Notes: generated by a model from the sequence alone, not told the origin. A DNA stretch of 31,067 nucleotides from CAYOXD01 sp964407825 (GCA_964407825.1 CAYOXD010000023.1:1-31067); one strand, 5' to 3'. Shown: positions 8,546-17,167, numbered from the stretch's first letter. Translations and numbers: made by a program.

Positions 8546-9958
8546 TCAGAAGCCCTCCTGGCCGGCCCAGAAATCCTTGAGCCGGGCGCCGTAATACTTG
8601 CCGATGTGATCCGCGGAGATCCGCTTCAACTCGGATTCCGGCAGGAGGGAAAGAAGCGCCCAGGCCAGCTCCAGAGATTCGGCCAGTTCCCGGTTCTGCT
8701 GCCCCTGGTGGATGAATTTCTTCTCGAAGGCTTCGGCGAACTCCAGGTACCGCCGGTCGTTTTCGGTCAGGGCCTCCTCGCCGATGATGGCCACCAGCTT
8801 GCGGATGTCCACGCCGTTGGCGTAGGCGGCAAAGAGCTGGTCCGAGACCTGCTTGTGATCCTCCCGCGTCTTTTCCTTGCCGATGGCGCTGTTGGCCAGC
8901 CGGGACAGGGAGGGCAGCGGATCGATGGGGGGGAAAAGCCCCTTGCGGTTCAAATCCGGCGCGAGCTGAATCTGGCCCTCGGTAATGTACCCCGTCAGGT
9001 CCGGAATGGGGTGGGTGCGGTCGCCCCCCGGCATGGACAGGATCGGGATCTGGGTGACCGATCCGGGACTGCCGGCGATCATGCCGGCCCGTTCATACAG
9101 GGTGGAAAGGTCCGTATACATGTATCCGGGGTATCCGCGGCGGCCGGGAATCTCGCCCCTGGAGGCGCCGATCTCCCGCAGGGCCTCACAGTAATTGGTC
9201 ATGTCCGTGAGGATCACCAGCACATGATAGCCGTGGACGTAGGCCAGGTGCTCGGCAACGGTCAAGGCCATCCGGGGGGTCAAAATACGCTCGATGGTGG
9301 GGTCGTCGGCCTTGTTGAGAAAGAGAACCGAGTGGGAAAGGGCCCCCGTCTCCTCGAACTCGCCGATGAAATAGCTCACCTCCCGCTGGGTCACCCCCAT
9401 GGCCGCAAAGACCACGGCAAAGTCGGTGCTTTGCCCCGGCACGGTCGCCTGCCGGGCGATCTGGGCCGCCAGTTCATTGGCCGGAAGACCGGGGGAGGAA
9501 AAAATCGGCAGCTTCTGTCCGCGCACCAGGGTGTTCATGATATCGATGGTGGAGATTCCGGTCTGGATGAACTCCACGGGCTTTCGCCTGGCCACCGGAT
9601 TGATGGGCATGCCGGCAATGGCCGTGCGCTTTTCCGGTGTCACCGGCGGCAACTGGTCGATGGGTTTGCCGATGCCGTTGAAACGACGTCCCAGCATCTC
9701 TTTGCTGACCCCGAGGCGGGCCACACGGTCCACCAGGCTCACCGAGGTGCGGGCCAGATCGAGCCCGGCCGTCTCTTCGAACACCTGAATGACCGCGTAC
9801 TGTTCGGACACCTCGATCACCTGGCCGCTCCGGGTTCGACCGCCGCCGTCGCGAATGTCCACAATCGCATTGTATGCCAGGTCATCCGCGTTCTGCACAT
9901 ACAGCAGGGGGCCTGAAATATAGCTCAGCGAATCGTATTGTCTCTGCAGAAGATCCAT
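8546..9958 (-). CDS. ntpB: V/A-type ATPase subunit B (regulatory head subunit)
   Basis: This 470-residue protein alternates with catalytic subunit A in the A3B3 head. The start at 9958 follows GGGGAGAG and gives the family length; upstream in-frame ATGs lie inside subunit A. Where catalytic subunits carry a P-loop, it has the degenerate sequence SSPGLPANELAAQIARQA, as expected for the non-catalytic subunit. Other family segments are LYERAGMIAG, TQIPILSMPGGD and DLTGYITEGQI. It starts 16 bp after the subunit A stop, so the two are probably translated together to give matched amounts. Confidence 0.97.
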   Translation of the reverse strand: MDLLQRQYDSLSYISGPLLYVQNADDLAYNAIVDIRDGGGRTRSGQVIEVSEQYAVIQVFEETAGLDLARTSVSLVDRVARLGVSKEMLGRRFNGIGKPIDQLPPVTPEKRTAIAGMPINPVARRKPVEFIQTGISTIDIMNTLVRGQKLPIFSSPGLPANELAAQIARQATVPGQSTDFAVVFAAMGVTQREVSYFIGEFEETGALSHSVLFLNKADDPTIERILTPRMALTVAEHLAYVHGYHVLVILTDMTNYCEALREIGASRGEIPGRRGYPGYMYTDLSTLYERAGMIAGSPGSVTQIPILSMPGGDRTHPIPDLTGYITEGQIQLAPDLNRKGLFPPIDPLPSLSRLANSAIGKEKTREDHKQVSDQLFAAYANGVDIRKLVAIIGEEALTENDRRYLEFAEAFEKKFIHQGQQNRELAESLELAWALLSLLPESELKRISADHIGKYYGARLKDFWAGQEGF

Positions 9959-9974
9959 GGCCTGCTCTCTCCCC

Positions 9975-11711
9975 TCAACCCGTTTGCCCGAAGGCTTCGG
10001 CAATTTCAGCCATCGCCTGCTCGAGGTAGGCCTCAAAGCCCTGTTCATCCATGTAGCGCGCGCGCGCGATCCTTTCCAGCACCGGATTCTGAATGATATC
10101 GTCAATGGGCAGCCCGCCCTGCAACGCCCTTTCCGCCTGACGGTGGAGGGACGTGATCATGCGCATGATGCCCTGGGCCTTTCCCATGGAGCAATAGGCG
10201 TCATTTTCGTCGAAGGCATTCTGCTGCAGGAAGTCCTCGCGGATGATCCGGCCCACCTCGATGATGAGCCGTTCATGGTCCTGAAGGGCATCGGGACCCA
10301 CCAGCTGCACCATCTCCTGCAGCGAGGCCTCCTGCTGGAGGAGTTTTCCGAGGGCGGCACGCAGCTCCGGGAAATCGGCATGCACATGCTCCCGATACCA
10401 GCGGTCCAGAAGATGACCATACAGGGAATAGGAGCCGTTCCAGTTGATGGCCGGAAAGTGACGTCTGTAGGCAAGGGAGGCATCCAGTTGCCAGAAGGCG
10501 CCCGAGATGCGAAGCGTGGCCTGGGTGACCGGTTCGGACATGTCCCCTCCGGCTGGCGAGACAGCCCCCACGATGGAGACGGCGCCGCGCTCCCCCCCCA
10601 AGGTGGTCACCAGCCCGGCGCGTTCATAAAATGCGGCCAGCCGGGAAGACAGGTAGGGCGGATAGCCCTCTTCTGCCGGCATCTCCTCCAGCCGGGAGGA
10701 GATCTCCCGGAGCGCCTCGGCCCAGCGGCTGGTGGAATCGGCCATCAGCGCGACGGAGCAGCCCTGGTCCCGGAAGTACTCGGCCAGGGTCACCCCCACA
10801 TAGATGCTGGCCTCACGCGCGGCCACGGGCATGTTGGAGGTGTTGGCGATGAGCACCGTGCGGTGCATCAGGGGGGCACCGGTCCGGGGATCCTTGAGTT
10901 CGGGAAACTCCATGAGGACGTCGGTCATCTCGTTGCCCCGCTCACCACAGCCCACATACACGACGAAGTCGGCATTGGACCACTTGGCCAGGGATTGCTG
11001 GGTGACGGTTTTCCCCGAGCCGAAGGGACCTGGGATGGCGGCGTTGCCGCCCATGGCAATGGGAAAGAGCACATCCAGCACGCGCGTGCCCGTGAGAAAC
11101 GGCTCCCGGGGATCGAGTTTTTGCCCCACGGGACGGGCACGGCGGATGGGCCAGACATGCATCATTTGAAGCCCCGTGCCATCCTCGAGTGTAACGACCG
11201 TCTCGGCCACCGTATAAGCGCCGGCCGGTGCCACCTGTTTCACCGTGCCGCTCGCATCCGGCGGCGCCAGGATCTTGTGGGTGAAATTCAGCTCCTGAAC
11301 GGTCCCGAGAACAGTACCGCCGCCGATGGGATCCCCCGCCTCGACTCGGGGGGTCCAGTCCCACTGCCGCTGACGATCCAGCGCCTGGGCCACCACGCCG
11401 CGCGAAATGAAATCGCCGGCTTTCTCCCGAATCTTGTCAAGGGGACGCTGGATGCCGTCAAAGACGCAGTTGAGCAGCCCGGGGCCCAGTTCCACGGCCA
11501 GGGGCACGCCGGTGGAAACCACCGGCTGACCGACCATCAGGCCCGATGTATCTTCGTACACCTGCACAAATGCGGTGTCCTCCTCCAATCGGATGATTTC
11601 ACCGACCAGCCCCTCTTCGCCCACCTTGACGATGTCGTACATGCGGGCGCCCAGCATACCCTTGGCGATTACCGCCGGGCCGGTGATCTTTCGTATGGTG
11701 CCACGGATCAT
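9975..11711 (-). CDS. ntpA: V/A-type ATPase catalytic subunit A
   Basis: This 578-residue catalytic subunit hydrolyses or makes ATP in the A3B3 head. The N-terminal barrel (IRGTIRKITGPAVIAKGM) leads to the family's bulge domain and then to the Walker A motif GPFGSGKT at residues 228-235 (Lys234). Family segments include VYVGCGERGNEMTDVL, LMADSTSRWAEALRE and FYERAGLV. The start has AAGGAG close before the ATG. Length and motif order are normal, so the enzyme should be active. The preceding gene is subunit F (47-bp gap), and subunit B follows. Confidence 0.98.
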   Translation of the reverse strand: MIRGTIRKITGPAVIAKGMLGARMYDIVKVGEEGLVGEIIRLEEDTAFVQVYEDTSGLMVGQPVVSTGVPLAVELGPGLLNCVFDGIQRPLDKIREKAGDFISRGVVAQALDRQRQWDWTPRVEAGDPIGGGTVLGTVQELNFTHKILAPPDASGTVKQVAPAGAYTVAETVVTLEDGTGLQMMHVWPIRRARPVGQKLDPREPFLTGTRVLDVLFPIAMGGNAAIPGPFGSGKTVTQQSLAKWSNADFVVYVGCGERGNEMTDVLMEFPELKDPRTGAPLMHRTVLIANTSNMPVAAREASIYVGVTLAEYFRDQGCSVALMADSTSRWAEALREISSRLEEMPAEEGYPPYLSSRLAAFYERAGLVTTLGGERGAVSIVGAVSPAGGDMSEPVTQATLRISGAFWQLDASLAYRRHFPAINWNGSYSLYGHLLDRWYREHVHADFPELRAALGKLLQQEASLQEMVQLVGPDALQDHERLIIEVGRIIREDFLQQNAFDENDAYCSMGKAQGIMRMITSLHRQAERALQGGLPIDDIIQNPVLERIARARYMDEQGFEAYLEQAMAEIAEAFGQTG

Positions 11712-11758
11712 CTCTTCTCCTTGTCTGAGTCAACCGCTACAGTTGTCCGAGCCAAGCG

Positions 11759-12079
11759 CTACAGCTTGATTTCATACCCGATGGTGGCAATGATCAATTG
11801 ACGCAGATACGCTTTCCCGTCCCCGCCCGCCTCCAGCACGGCGGCGCGAAGCGAGGGCACCGGCAGCAGGACGGGAACATCGCGGCCCCGCATCTGTCTT
11901 CGAACCGCATGGCCGGGGTCCGCCAGCAGCGCCTCATCAACCGCAATAAGGGCGTAAGCCTCCGCCTCAATCAAGCCGGCAAGAGCCCGCCGCGCCTCCT
12001 CGCAATCGCCGGCCACGGCCACTTCCATTCCGGCCAGCCGGTACCCGGCGGCCGATTCGGGATCGGTCAGGACAGCCAT
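11759..12079 (-). CDS. ntpF: V/A-type ATPase subunit F
   Basis: This 106-residue protein belongs to the small Rossmann-like F subunit family that binds the D subunit in the central stalk. The start MAVLTDPESAAGYRLAGMEV is the usual N-terminus (x-V-x-x-D-x-x-x-x-x-G-F/Y-R-L-x-G). The ATG at 12079 lies two bases after the stop of subunit C (TGA-AG-ATG), so translation is probably coupled; there is no strong ribosome site of its own. The C-terminus (LRQLIIATIGYEIKL) is family-like. A longer frame from 12172 only overlaps the end of subunit C and is not supported. Confidence 0.93.
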   Translation of the reverse strand: MAVLTDPESAAGYRLAGMEVAVAGDCEEARRALAGLIEAEAYALIAVDEALLADPGHAVRRQMRGRDVPVLLPVPSLRAAVLEAGGDGKAYLRQLIIATIGYEIKL

Positions 12080-12081
12080 CT

Positions 12082-13065
12082 TCACTGGCAGAAAACCTCC
12101 TGTTCCACCGCTTCTGCGGGAAGCTCGTAAAAGGCGCGCCGCGCCAGCAGCCTGATCCGGCTTGCCTCCCACTGCTTGCGTTGGATGTAGTCATTGGCCA
12201 CCCCCGCCCCCAGTGCATCCTTGCCACCCTGACGAGCCCTGGCCAGAAGCACGCATCGCAATCTCCGATCGAGGGACGAAAGGTCCCGAGCTTCGGCCAC
12301 CGTCCGAAAATCCGTATCGCCCAACTCCTCCAGGGCCTCCACCTCCCCCTCCACCAATCGCAGGAAGAGGGGGCGGCCCACCTGCCCCCCCCCTGGCAGA
12401 AAGAACCGGTCCGACTGCCCCTTGAGGCCGATGGTGAAAAGCTTCAGGCCCATGGACAGATTCACCGCATCGATCTCAACGCTCAGGAAACGGGCCAGGT
12501 AGGGTTGGTCCAACTGCCGGGCCCGGCGCAGAAGGGCGGCGTGAAAGCCGTTGTCGAGCAGCACTTCCATCTCCAGCGGATCCTGGGTAGCCGCGGCTGC
12601 CTGGCGCAGGGCCTTGGCCAGGGGATGCTGGGGAAGCCGAAACAGCTGCGCCAGCGAGGCGGCATCGGTAGCCTCGGCCAGGGTGGCATAGAGGGCACCG
12701 GGAAGGGTACCGATCGTGAGACGGGCGGTGATCTCCTCGGTCGACCACCCGCTATGCCTGCCTCTCAGGAGGGTCTTCACATTGGTCAGATCCGACCGCA
12801 TCAGCAGCAGGCTCACCGCCTCCCTGGCGGATCCGGACACCATGCGGGGCAGATCCGCCACGGTGCGATTCAGGTGACGGGATACCGCGCGGTCGACATC
12901 GGCCAGCGTTTCGCCGCTCATGTCCGGCCCGTAGATGCTCTCCCCCAGCACCTTTACCACTTCCGGGAAGCCCATCCTGAGGGCTTCCTGAAAAAAACCC
13001 TCGGGCAGCAGCTCGCTCCTTCTGATGCGGACCCGTGCATTGAGATAGCCAAAATCGTCAGTCAA
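12082..13065 (-). CDS. ntpC: V/A-type ATPase subunit C (rotor-ring adaptor)
   Basis: This 327-residue all-helical protein is the V/A-ATPase C (d/AC39) subunit that docks the central stalk on the proteolipid ring. The beginning, FGYLNARVRIRRSELL, and the segment DLTNVKTLLRG fit this family (Y-x-N-A-R-V-R and D-x-x-N-x-K-x-x-x-R). It appears to start at a TTG (13065), preceded by GGGAG nine bases upstream; no ATG or GTG near it fits better. It begins six bases after the subunit E stop and ends two bases before subunit F. Confidence 0.92.
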   Translation of the reverse strand: MTDDFGYLNARVRIRRSELLPEGFFQEALRMGFPEVVKVLGESIYGPDMSGETLADVDRAVSRHLNRTVADLPRMVSGSAREAVSLLLMRSDLTNVKTLLRGRHSGWSTEEITARLTIGTLPGALYATLAEATDAASLAQLFRLPQHPLAKALRQAAAATQDPLEMEVLLDNGFHAALLRRARQLDQPYLARFLSVEIDAVNLSMGLKLFTIGLKGQSDRFFLPGGGQVGRPLFLRLVEGEVEALEELGDTDFRTVAEARDLSSLDRRLRCVLLARARQGGKDALGAGVANDYIQRKQWEASRIRLLARRAFYELPAEAVEQEVFCQ

Positions 13066-13071
13066 AATCCG

Positions 13072-13635
13072 CTACTCCCAGATAAGGTCCGCCACCTCTG
13101 AAGCCAGCGTATCCCAGGCGCGATGAAACCTTACCGGCAACGTGTTGACGATGGTCCTGCCATCGCTGCAGGTAATCTGCACGCCGAGTCGAATCGCCGG
13201 GTCCTCGCGCAGCTCGAGTCCTCTGCGCAGGGCCCATTGCGTGAGCTTGTCCAGGTCCTCGGGGTTGGCCGCAACGGATTGGGCCGAGTCCACAGCACTT
13301 ATCGCCTCCTCGGCAAGCGCCTCGAGCACCTTCCCGTAGCCGGGTCGGGAGGGCGCCTCTGAAAGAGCGGAAAGGACCCTTTCCCGCAGCCTTTCCATCA
13401 CCTCGCCCTTGGCCTTCATGGCCGCGGTGGAAAGGGTCAGCTCCGCGCCGCTGCGGGCCCGCTGCTCGGCGGCGCGGCTCTTCGTGTCAACCCTCCGGCG
13501 GCAGGCGGCCAGGCGGGCGGATGCTTCCCGCTCCGCGGTTTCTATAATTTCCTTGCTTCGGGAGTCGGCCTGAGCCAGGATGTCGTCGAGCTCTGAAAGG
13601 ATTTCCTTCTCCAGGAGCGTTTCCAGCTCTGACAT
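13072..13635 (-). CDS. ntpE: V/A-type ATPase subunit E (peripheral stalk)
   Basis: This 187-residue peripheral stalk protein keeps the head from turning with the rotor. The first about 90 residues are a charged, Ala/Glu/Arg-rich helix (LEKEILSELDDILAQADSRS) suited to a coiled coil with the G/H subunit. A compact C-terminal domain that binds the head follows. The start ATG at 13635 overlaps the stop of subunit K in TGATG, so translation is coupled; a GTG three bases earlier is possible. Sequence conservation is low in this family, so the assignment rests on the coiled coil plus position. Confidence 0.9.
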   Translation of the reverse strand: MSELETLLEKEILSELDDILAQADSRSKEIIETAEREASARLAACRRRVDTKSRAAEQRARSGAELTLSTAAMKAKGEVMERLRERVLSALSEAPSRPGYGKVLEALAEEAISAVDSAQSVAANPEDLDKLTQWALRRGLELREDPAIRLGVQITCSDGRTIVNTLPVRFHRAWDTLASEVADLIWE

Positions 13636-13946
13636 CACATGCGTCCCAGCAGAATAAAGGCGATCACGAGCCCGAAAATCACCAGGGTCTCGGGAAGCAG
13701 AAAGAAGATGAGCGCAAGTCCCAGGGTCTCGGGCTTCTCCACGGCACTGCCGAGCCCCGCCGCGCCGATGCGCGCCTGCGCCACCCCTGTTCCCAAAGCC
13801 CCCAATCCAACCGCCAGGCCCATGCCGATAGCGATCAATCCCTTGCTGAGGCCGGAACCTGTCGCCGCGGCTTCTCCGGCTTGCTGCGCCATTGCCATCA
13901 CCGGCAGAAACAGGGTTCCCAAAAAGAGTGCAACCTTGATTTTCAT
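13635..13946 (-). CDS. ntpK: V/A-type ATPase proteolipid subunit K (c-ring)
   Basis: This 103-residue proteolipid forms the ion-carrying rotor ring. It begins after AAGGAGAAGAA directly before the ATG at 13946; the longer upstream frame has no family similarity. Residues 1-20 look like a cleavable signal sequence (ends AMAQQ), followed by two transmembrane helices, a single-hairpin proteolipid rather than the double-hairpin Enterococcus type. Helix 1 has GTGVAQ with Gln57; helix 2 has LLPETLVIFG with the ion-binding Glu86 followed by Thr87. Gln in helix 1 plus Glu-Thr/Ser in helix 2 is the pattern associated with Na+-binding rings. It lies 61 bp after subunit I. Confidence 0.95.
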   Translation of the reverse strand: MKIKVALFLGTLFLPVMAMAQQAGEAAATGSGLSKGLIAIGMGLAVGLGALGTGVAQARIGAAGLGSAVEKPETLGLALIFFLLPETLVIFGLVIAFILLGRM

Positions 13947-14007
13947 TTCTTCTCCTTGTCGCGATGAATTCCAGTTATAACGAACTGCGCAATCGAATCG
14001 TTGACGC

Positions 14008-16023
14008 TCAGCATCGGTCCGCCTGAACGGCTTCCAGTTGCGCTTGCCCCTGCGGTGCCCGGATGGATCTAAAGGGCCGGTACGGCCTTCCGCTGATACT
14101 GTAAAAATCGAATTTGGTAAAAAATTCGACCCAGATGAGACGGATGGGCTGGAGCACATGGCCCACGGTGAGAAGCACCAGGCAGAACCCGTGCATCAGA
14201 ATCCCCATCACCACCCCAAACAGGATCCCCAACACCATTCCAACCGGTCCCATCAGGTGATAGAGGGAAAACCCGACGTCAGTGGACAGGGCGGCGAGGA
14301 TGGCGGAGGCCATCCCCACCGCATAGATTCGGATATAGCTCAGGATATGACCGCCCTGGGTCGGCAGCTCGGCCATCATGAGCGGGGTCTTCGCGAAGAA
14401 CATTCCGGCCAGAAACAGCAGAAGCCCTGCGAACATGGGGCAAATGACCCACAGGTTGTAATCCTCCGCCATGAAGGCGTAGGAGAACAGAACCAGGGCC
14501 ACCACGCCGCCAAAATAACCGCTTGCCTCCCAGAAGTGGCGCATCTGGCTGTGGCGTCGACTCATCCTGGCCTTGAGATAGAAACCATGCAGCACCTGGA
14601 ACACGCCGAAACCGATGGAAATCAGGATCAACAAGGTGGCAGTGGATGCCGTTTCGGTCCGGGGAATGAGGATCGGGATGAGCCCTTCCAACGGACTCAC
14701 CGCGAAAATTCCCAGCAGCAACAGCAGATCCCCGAAAAACTCGCCATAGAGGAATCCCCACAGGATCGTCCATCCGATCATCGGAAGCATGATCTTAACG
14801 GTCTGCGCCAGGACCTCGGGAGAGAGCTGCAGCTTGAAAAAATCGATCTTCAAGCTGCGGCATTTGCGTACGTAGGTGGTCAGGTATGCGGCCAATACGG
14901 CAAAAATCAGGCCATAGCCGATATCCCCCACAATCATGCCAAACCACAGGGGAAACAGAAAGGCGATGATCGAGGTGGGATCGGTGCTGTCATAGCGCGG
15001 TGTGTTGAGAAAGGAGATCAGGGCCTCAAAGGGCTTGGCCCAGCCCGGATTTTCGAGCATCACCGGAACCTGCGCGGCCTCGCGGTGATCTTCCGCGGAT
15101 TCAAATGTGTAAAGGGCCCGGTCATCGTACCGGTGCAGGGTCTCCATCACGCGGCATTTCAACCTCACGGGCACCCAGCCGAACAGGGCAAACCCGTAAT
15201 TGCCCGAAACCACTTCCGACAGCGTTCGAAGACGGGCGGATTCATCCCGGCCACAGCTCCATAGACCCTTGAGGGGGCCTTCAGCCTCGGTGGCCAATTG
15301 ACGCAGTTGGTCCTCCACTTCGGCCAGCCGCCTCGGCACCCATGTTTTGCGTTCTTCAAGGCGAGAGGCCATGGCCCCCAGGCTGAGCCCAATATAGCCG
15401 TCCGAGCGGGGCAGCTCGGCCACGCCGTGACGGCCCAGAACCCCTCTGGCCTCATCGGCATCCCCCCTGAGTACGATCAAGACTACGGCCAGCAAGCCAT
15501 TCACCGGTCTTGCCGCCAGCACATAGCGATCCCCAAGGGTCGTGGTCAGCTCCTGTTGCAAGGCTGAAAGCGCCTTCTGCCCGCCCAGCAGAAAGCTCAA
15601 CACCGAAAGCCGGGAACTTTCATCCAGTCCGTGTACCAGGTCGGCTAAGACCGCAGCAACCGGCCCATAGCGGTCGATCACACCCTGTTCGTCCTTCAGG
15701 GTCTCTCTTTCCTCCACCAACGCAGCGGCACGCATCTCGTAGGAAGAGGCCTGCGCCTCGGCATCGGTCGGAGCACCGGTGTAGAGCACAGCGCCGGTAT
15801 CCCGTTCGAGTCCCAGGAGCCGAAGGGTATGGTCGGCCGAGGTCGCCACCGATTCCCAGGCGTGAAGCCTGGCCTTCTGTTCGGCATCGAGCTGGAATTC
15901 ACCCAACTCGTCGCTTCGCAGCCGATCGATCTGAACCACCCCCAGTTGCTGCAGATCCTGCAAGATATCGCCCGCGCACCCTTTCGGGGCCACCAGAAAC
16001 AGTTTTTCCATCTTGGCAATCAT
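14008..16023 (-). CDS. ntpI: V/A-type ATPase membrane subunit I (a-subunit)
   Basis: This 671-residue stator subunit carries the ion half-channels. The N-terminal about 330 residues are cytoplasmic and helical; the C-terminal half has about seven to eight membrane helices. Family features: GMIVGDIGYGL at the start of the membrane part, SYIRIYAVGMASA, and the arginine that faces the ring (Arg628 in QPIRLIWVEFFTKF). The ATG at 16023 overlaps the stop of the preceding stalk gene in ATGA. Length is normal and all membrane segments appear intact. The 61-bp gap to subunit K gives the proteolipid its own strong ribosome site, in line with the higher ring stoichiometry. Confidence 0.97.
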   Translation of the reverse strand: MIAKMEKLFLVAPKGCAGDILQDLQQLGVVQIDRLRSDELGEFQLDAEQKARLHAWESVATSADHTLRLLGLERDTGAVLYTGAPTDAEAQASSYEMRAAALVEERETLKDEQGVIDRYGPVAAVLADLVHGLDESSRLSVLSFLLGGQKALSALQQELTTTLGDRYVLAARPVNGLLAVVLIVLRGDADEARGVLGRHGVAELPRSDGYIGLSLGAMASRLEERKTWVPRRLAEVEDQLRQLATEAEGPLKGLWSCGRDESARLRTLSEVVSGNYGFALFGWVPVRLKCRVMETLHRYDDRALYTFESAEDHREAAQVPVMLENPGWAKPFEALISFLNTPRYDSTDPTSIIAFLFPLWFGMIVGDIGYGLIFAVLAAYLTTYVRKCRSLKIDFFKLQLSPEVLAQTVKIMLPMIGWTILWGFLYGEFFGDLLLLLGIFAVSPLEGLIPILIPRTETASTATLLILISIGFGVFQVLHGFYLKARMSRRHSQMRHFWEASGYFGGVVALVLFSYAFMAEDYNLWVICPMFAGLLLFLAGMFFAKTPLMMAELPTQGGHILSYIRIYAVGMASAILAALSTDVGFSLYHLMGPVGMVLGILFGVVMGILMHGFCLVLLTVGHVLQPIRLIWVEFFTKFDFYSISGRPYRPFRSIRAPQGQAQLEAVQADRC

Positions 16024-16346
16024 GGCATCACCCTCGAGAGCAGGAATTCAACCGCCCGGTCCATTTTTGCCTCCGCCTGCCGGCGAAGTTTACGCGCCAC
16101 CTGTTCGGCGCTCCTGCGGGCATCCGAGGCCAGGCCAGCGCAACGCATTTCCATTTTCATCCGGGATTCCGATTCCATTTGATGAATCTGCGCTTCTGCC
16201 TCGGTAAGGATACGCCGCTGCTCCTGCTCCGCGGCCGCAATGGTCCGGGCGGCGCTTTCGCGGGCCTGTTCGAGCCGCGTGGTGAGCGCCTTCTCGGCTT
16301 CCGCAAGATGCTTTATCAATTCCACACCCTGCATCGGGTCTTTCAT
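16020..16346 (-). CDS. V/A-type ATPase subunit G/H (peripheral stalk coiled coil)
   Basis: This 108-residue protein is one uninterrupted charged helix, rich in Ala, Glu, Arg and Gln (for example AEQEQRRILTEAEAQIHQ), typical of the peripheral stalk subunit called G or H that pairs with E. Sequence is poorly conserved in this family, so the call depends on the coiled-coil composition and on being first in the operon, as in Thermus (G-I-L-E-C-F-A-B-D). Its stop overlaps the start of subunit I (ATGA). A GAGG lies shortly before the ATG. It is the first gene, so the operon promoter should lie upstream of 16346. Confidence 0.85.
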   Translation of the reverse strand: MKDPMQGVELIKHLAEAEKALTTRLEQARESAARTIAAAEQEQRRILTEAEAQIHQMESESRMKMEMRCAGLASDARRSAEQVARKLRRQAEAKMDRAVEFLLSRVMP

Positions 16347-16609
16347 GGCACCTCATCCTCTCTAAAAGCCGGGGACACCCCTGCCTCTTTCGCCTGTTTC
16401 AGGCCTGGAAAAGCGCTTGTCCGAAAAATTGTAATAATGGGAGCGAAACTTCAGTTTACAAAATTATAACGATGATTGCAATAGTTATTTTTGGACATTC
16501 ACGTATCCGTTGCCTCCCACTTTACACCCATTTCCTTTGAATTTAAAAATCATCCGTACGATACCCGACTATATTTCATTGGGCTTCAAGAACTTTCGAA
16601 GTCCCTGCG

Positions 16610-16631
16610 ACTTTCTTAGAACTTTCTTAGA
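16610..16631. repeat. Perfect 11-bp tandem duplication
   Basis: ACTTTCTTAGA occurs twice without a gap (16610-16620 and 16621-16631), with a related AACTTTCGAAG about 20 bases earlier. It could be a protein-binding tandem or slippage product; nothing in the surrounding sequence decides this. Confidence 0.6.
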
Positions 16632-16902
16632 TAGATTAGCAACCGCCGTGCCAAAATCGTCCACCGCTGGGGCAACACATCCTAAGGGGATGATACAGAT
16701 ACTGATTTGAACAACCGAGAGACGGCGGATTCCCTGGGGGAAGGGAGAATTCGAATTCTGGACATGGGTATGCCTTACCCAGCCTCCCCATATTGAACAA
16801 AGGAGTGGGGCAAAATTGGCCAGGCCGGAAAACCACGATCAAGCCCTCATTCCCAGCAATTCTCAATTAAAATACCGGTGAGGCGCCTCGGGGAAAAAGT
16901 CA

Positions 16903-16968
16903 AAGGCCGTTCACCGAGAATCGCGGCCTCATCCCCGACATGGTGTTGGAAAACGGCCTTGTTTTTTT
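16903..16968 (+). terminator. Terminator-like hairpin upstream of the porin (first)
   Basis: AAGGCCGTT (16903-16911) pairs with AACGGCCTT (16952-16960); inside, CACC and GGTG (16912-16915 with 16942-16945) can pair again. One G and then seven T follow (16962-16968), the layout of a rho-independent terminator on the plus strand. No gene lies upstream on that strand, so it would end an untranslated transcript or act as an attenuator. Confidence 0.6.
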
Positions 16969-16971
16969 GGA

Positions 16972-17001
16972 TTGACTTTTTCATGGGAAATGGCGTAAGT
17001 A
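16972..17001 (+). promoter_or_regulatory. Weak candidate promoter for the porin leader
   Basis: TTGACT (16972-16977) directly follows the first terminator-like hairpin; an 18-bp spacer leads to TAAGTA (16996-17001). The -35 is good and the -10 poor. If used, the transcript would start near 17008 and run through the direct repeat and the second hairpin before the porin. Confidence 0.3.
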
Positions 17002-17016
17002 GTTTTTCCAATCGAA

Positions 17017-17085
17017 AGGCCACGAAGGCATTTCTCGAGTAGAGCAGCTGTACTGACTGTTTATAACCGTTGAGGCCACGAAGGC
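17017..17085 (+). repeat. 13-bp direct repeat in the porin leader
   Basis: AGGCCACGAAGGC occurs at 17017-17029 and again at 17073-17085. The second copy forms the 5' arm of the terminator-like hairpin that ends at 17117; the first copy has the same eight pairing bases and could compete for the same 3' arm. A closely related GCCATGAAGGC forms the terminator at 18461-18471 downstream of the porin. Confidence 0.65.
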
Positions 17086-17123
17086 TGGTGCGATGAATCG
17101 CCCGGTTTCCGTGGCCTTTTTTT
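17073..17123 (+). terminator. Terminator-like hairpin/attenuator just upstream of the porin (second)
   Basis: AGGCCACG (17073-17080) pairs with CGTGGCCT (17110-17117); within the loop GCGAT and ATCGC form a second short stem. Seven T follow (17117-17123). It ends 44 bases before the porin ATG, where an intrinsic terminator would act as an attenuator on porin expression, or would end a small RNA begun upstream. Confidence 0.65.
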
Positions 17124-17167
17124 GTCCTCGCCCGGTGATAGCGGGACCCTGAAAAGAGGAGTGTCCA

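Larger units (their letters stand above)
16347..17167. other. 821-bp divergent intergenic region: ATPase promoter side and structured porin leader
   Basis: No protein gene is supported here; a 76-codon minus-strand frame at 16636-16866 lacks a ribosome site and coding character. On the minus strand a TATAAT (16468-16463) lies about 120 bases before the first ATPase gene, without a convincing -35. Bases 16610-16631 are an 11-bp sequence, ACTTTCTTAGA, in perfect tandem. GAATTCGAATTC stands at 16747-16758. The porin-side third contains two terminator-like hairpins on the plus strand and a 13-bp direct repeat, annotated separately. Confidence 0.6.

Noticed and set aside
7904..11801. Long plus-strand open frames (670 and 614 codons) opposite the ATPase genes
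   Set aside because: Shadows of subunits D, B and A on the minus strand, caused by high GC content; no recognisable domain.
16636..16866. 76-codon minus-strand frame in the ATPase/porin intergenic region
   Set aside because: No ribosome site, no hydrophobic or domain pattern, and composition typical of chance frames.
16981..17123. A cyclic-di-GMP (GEMM) riboswitch in the porin leader
   Set aside because: A CGAAAGG stretch is reminiscent of it, but the conserved core and second stem of that class are not present.
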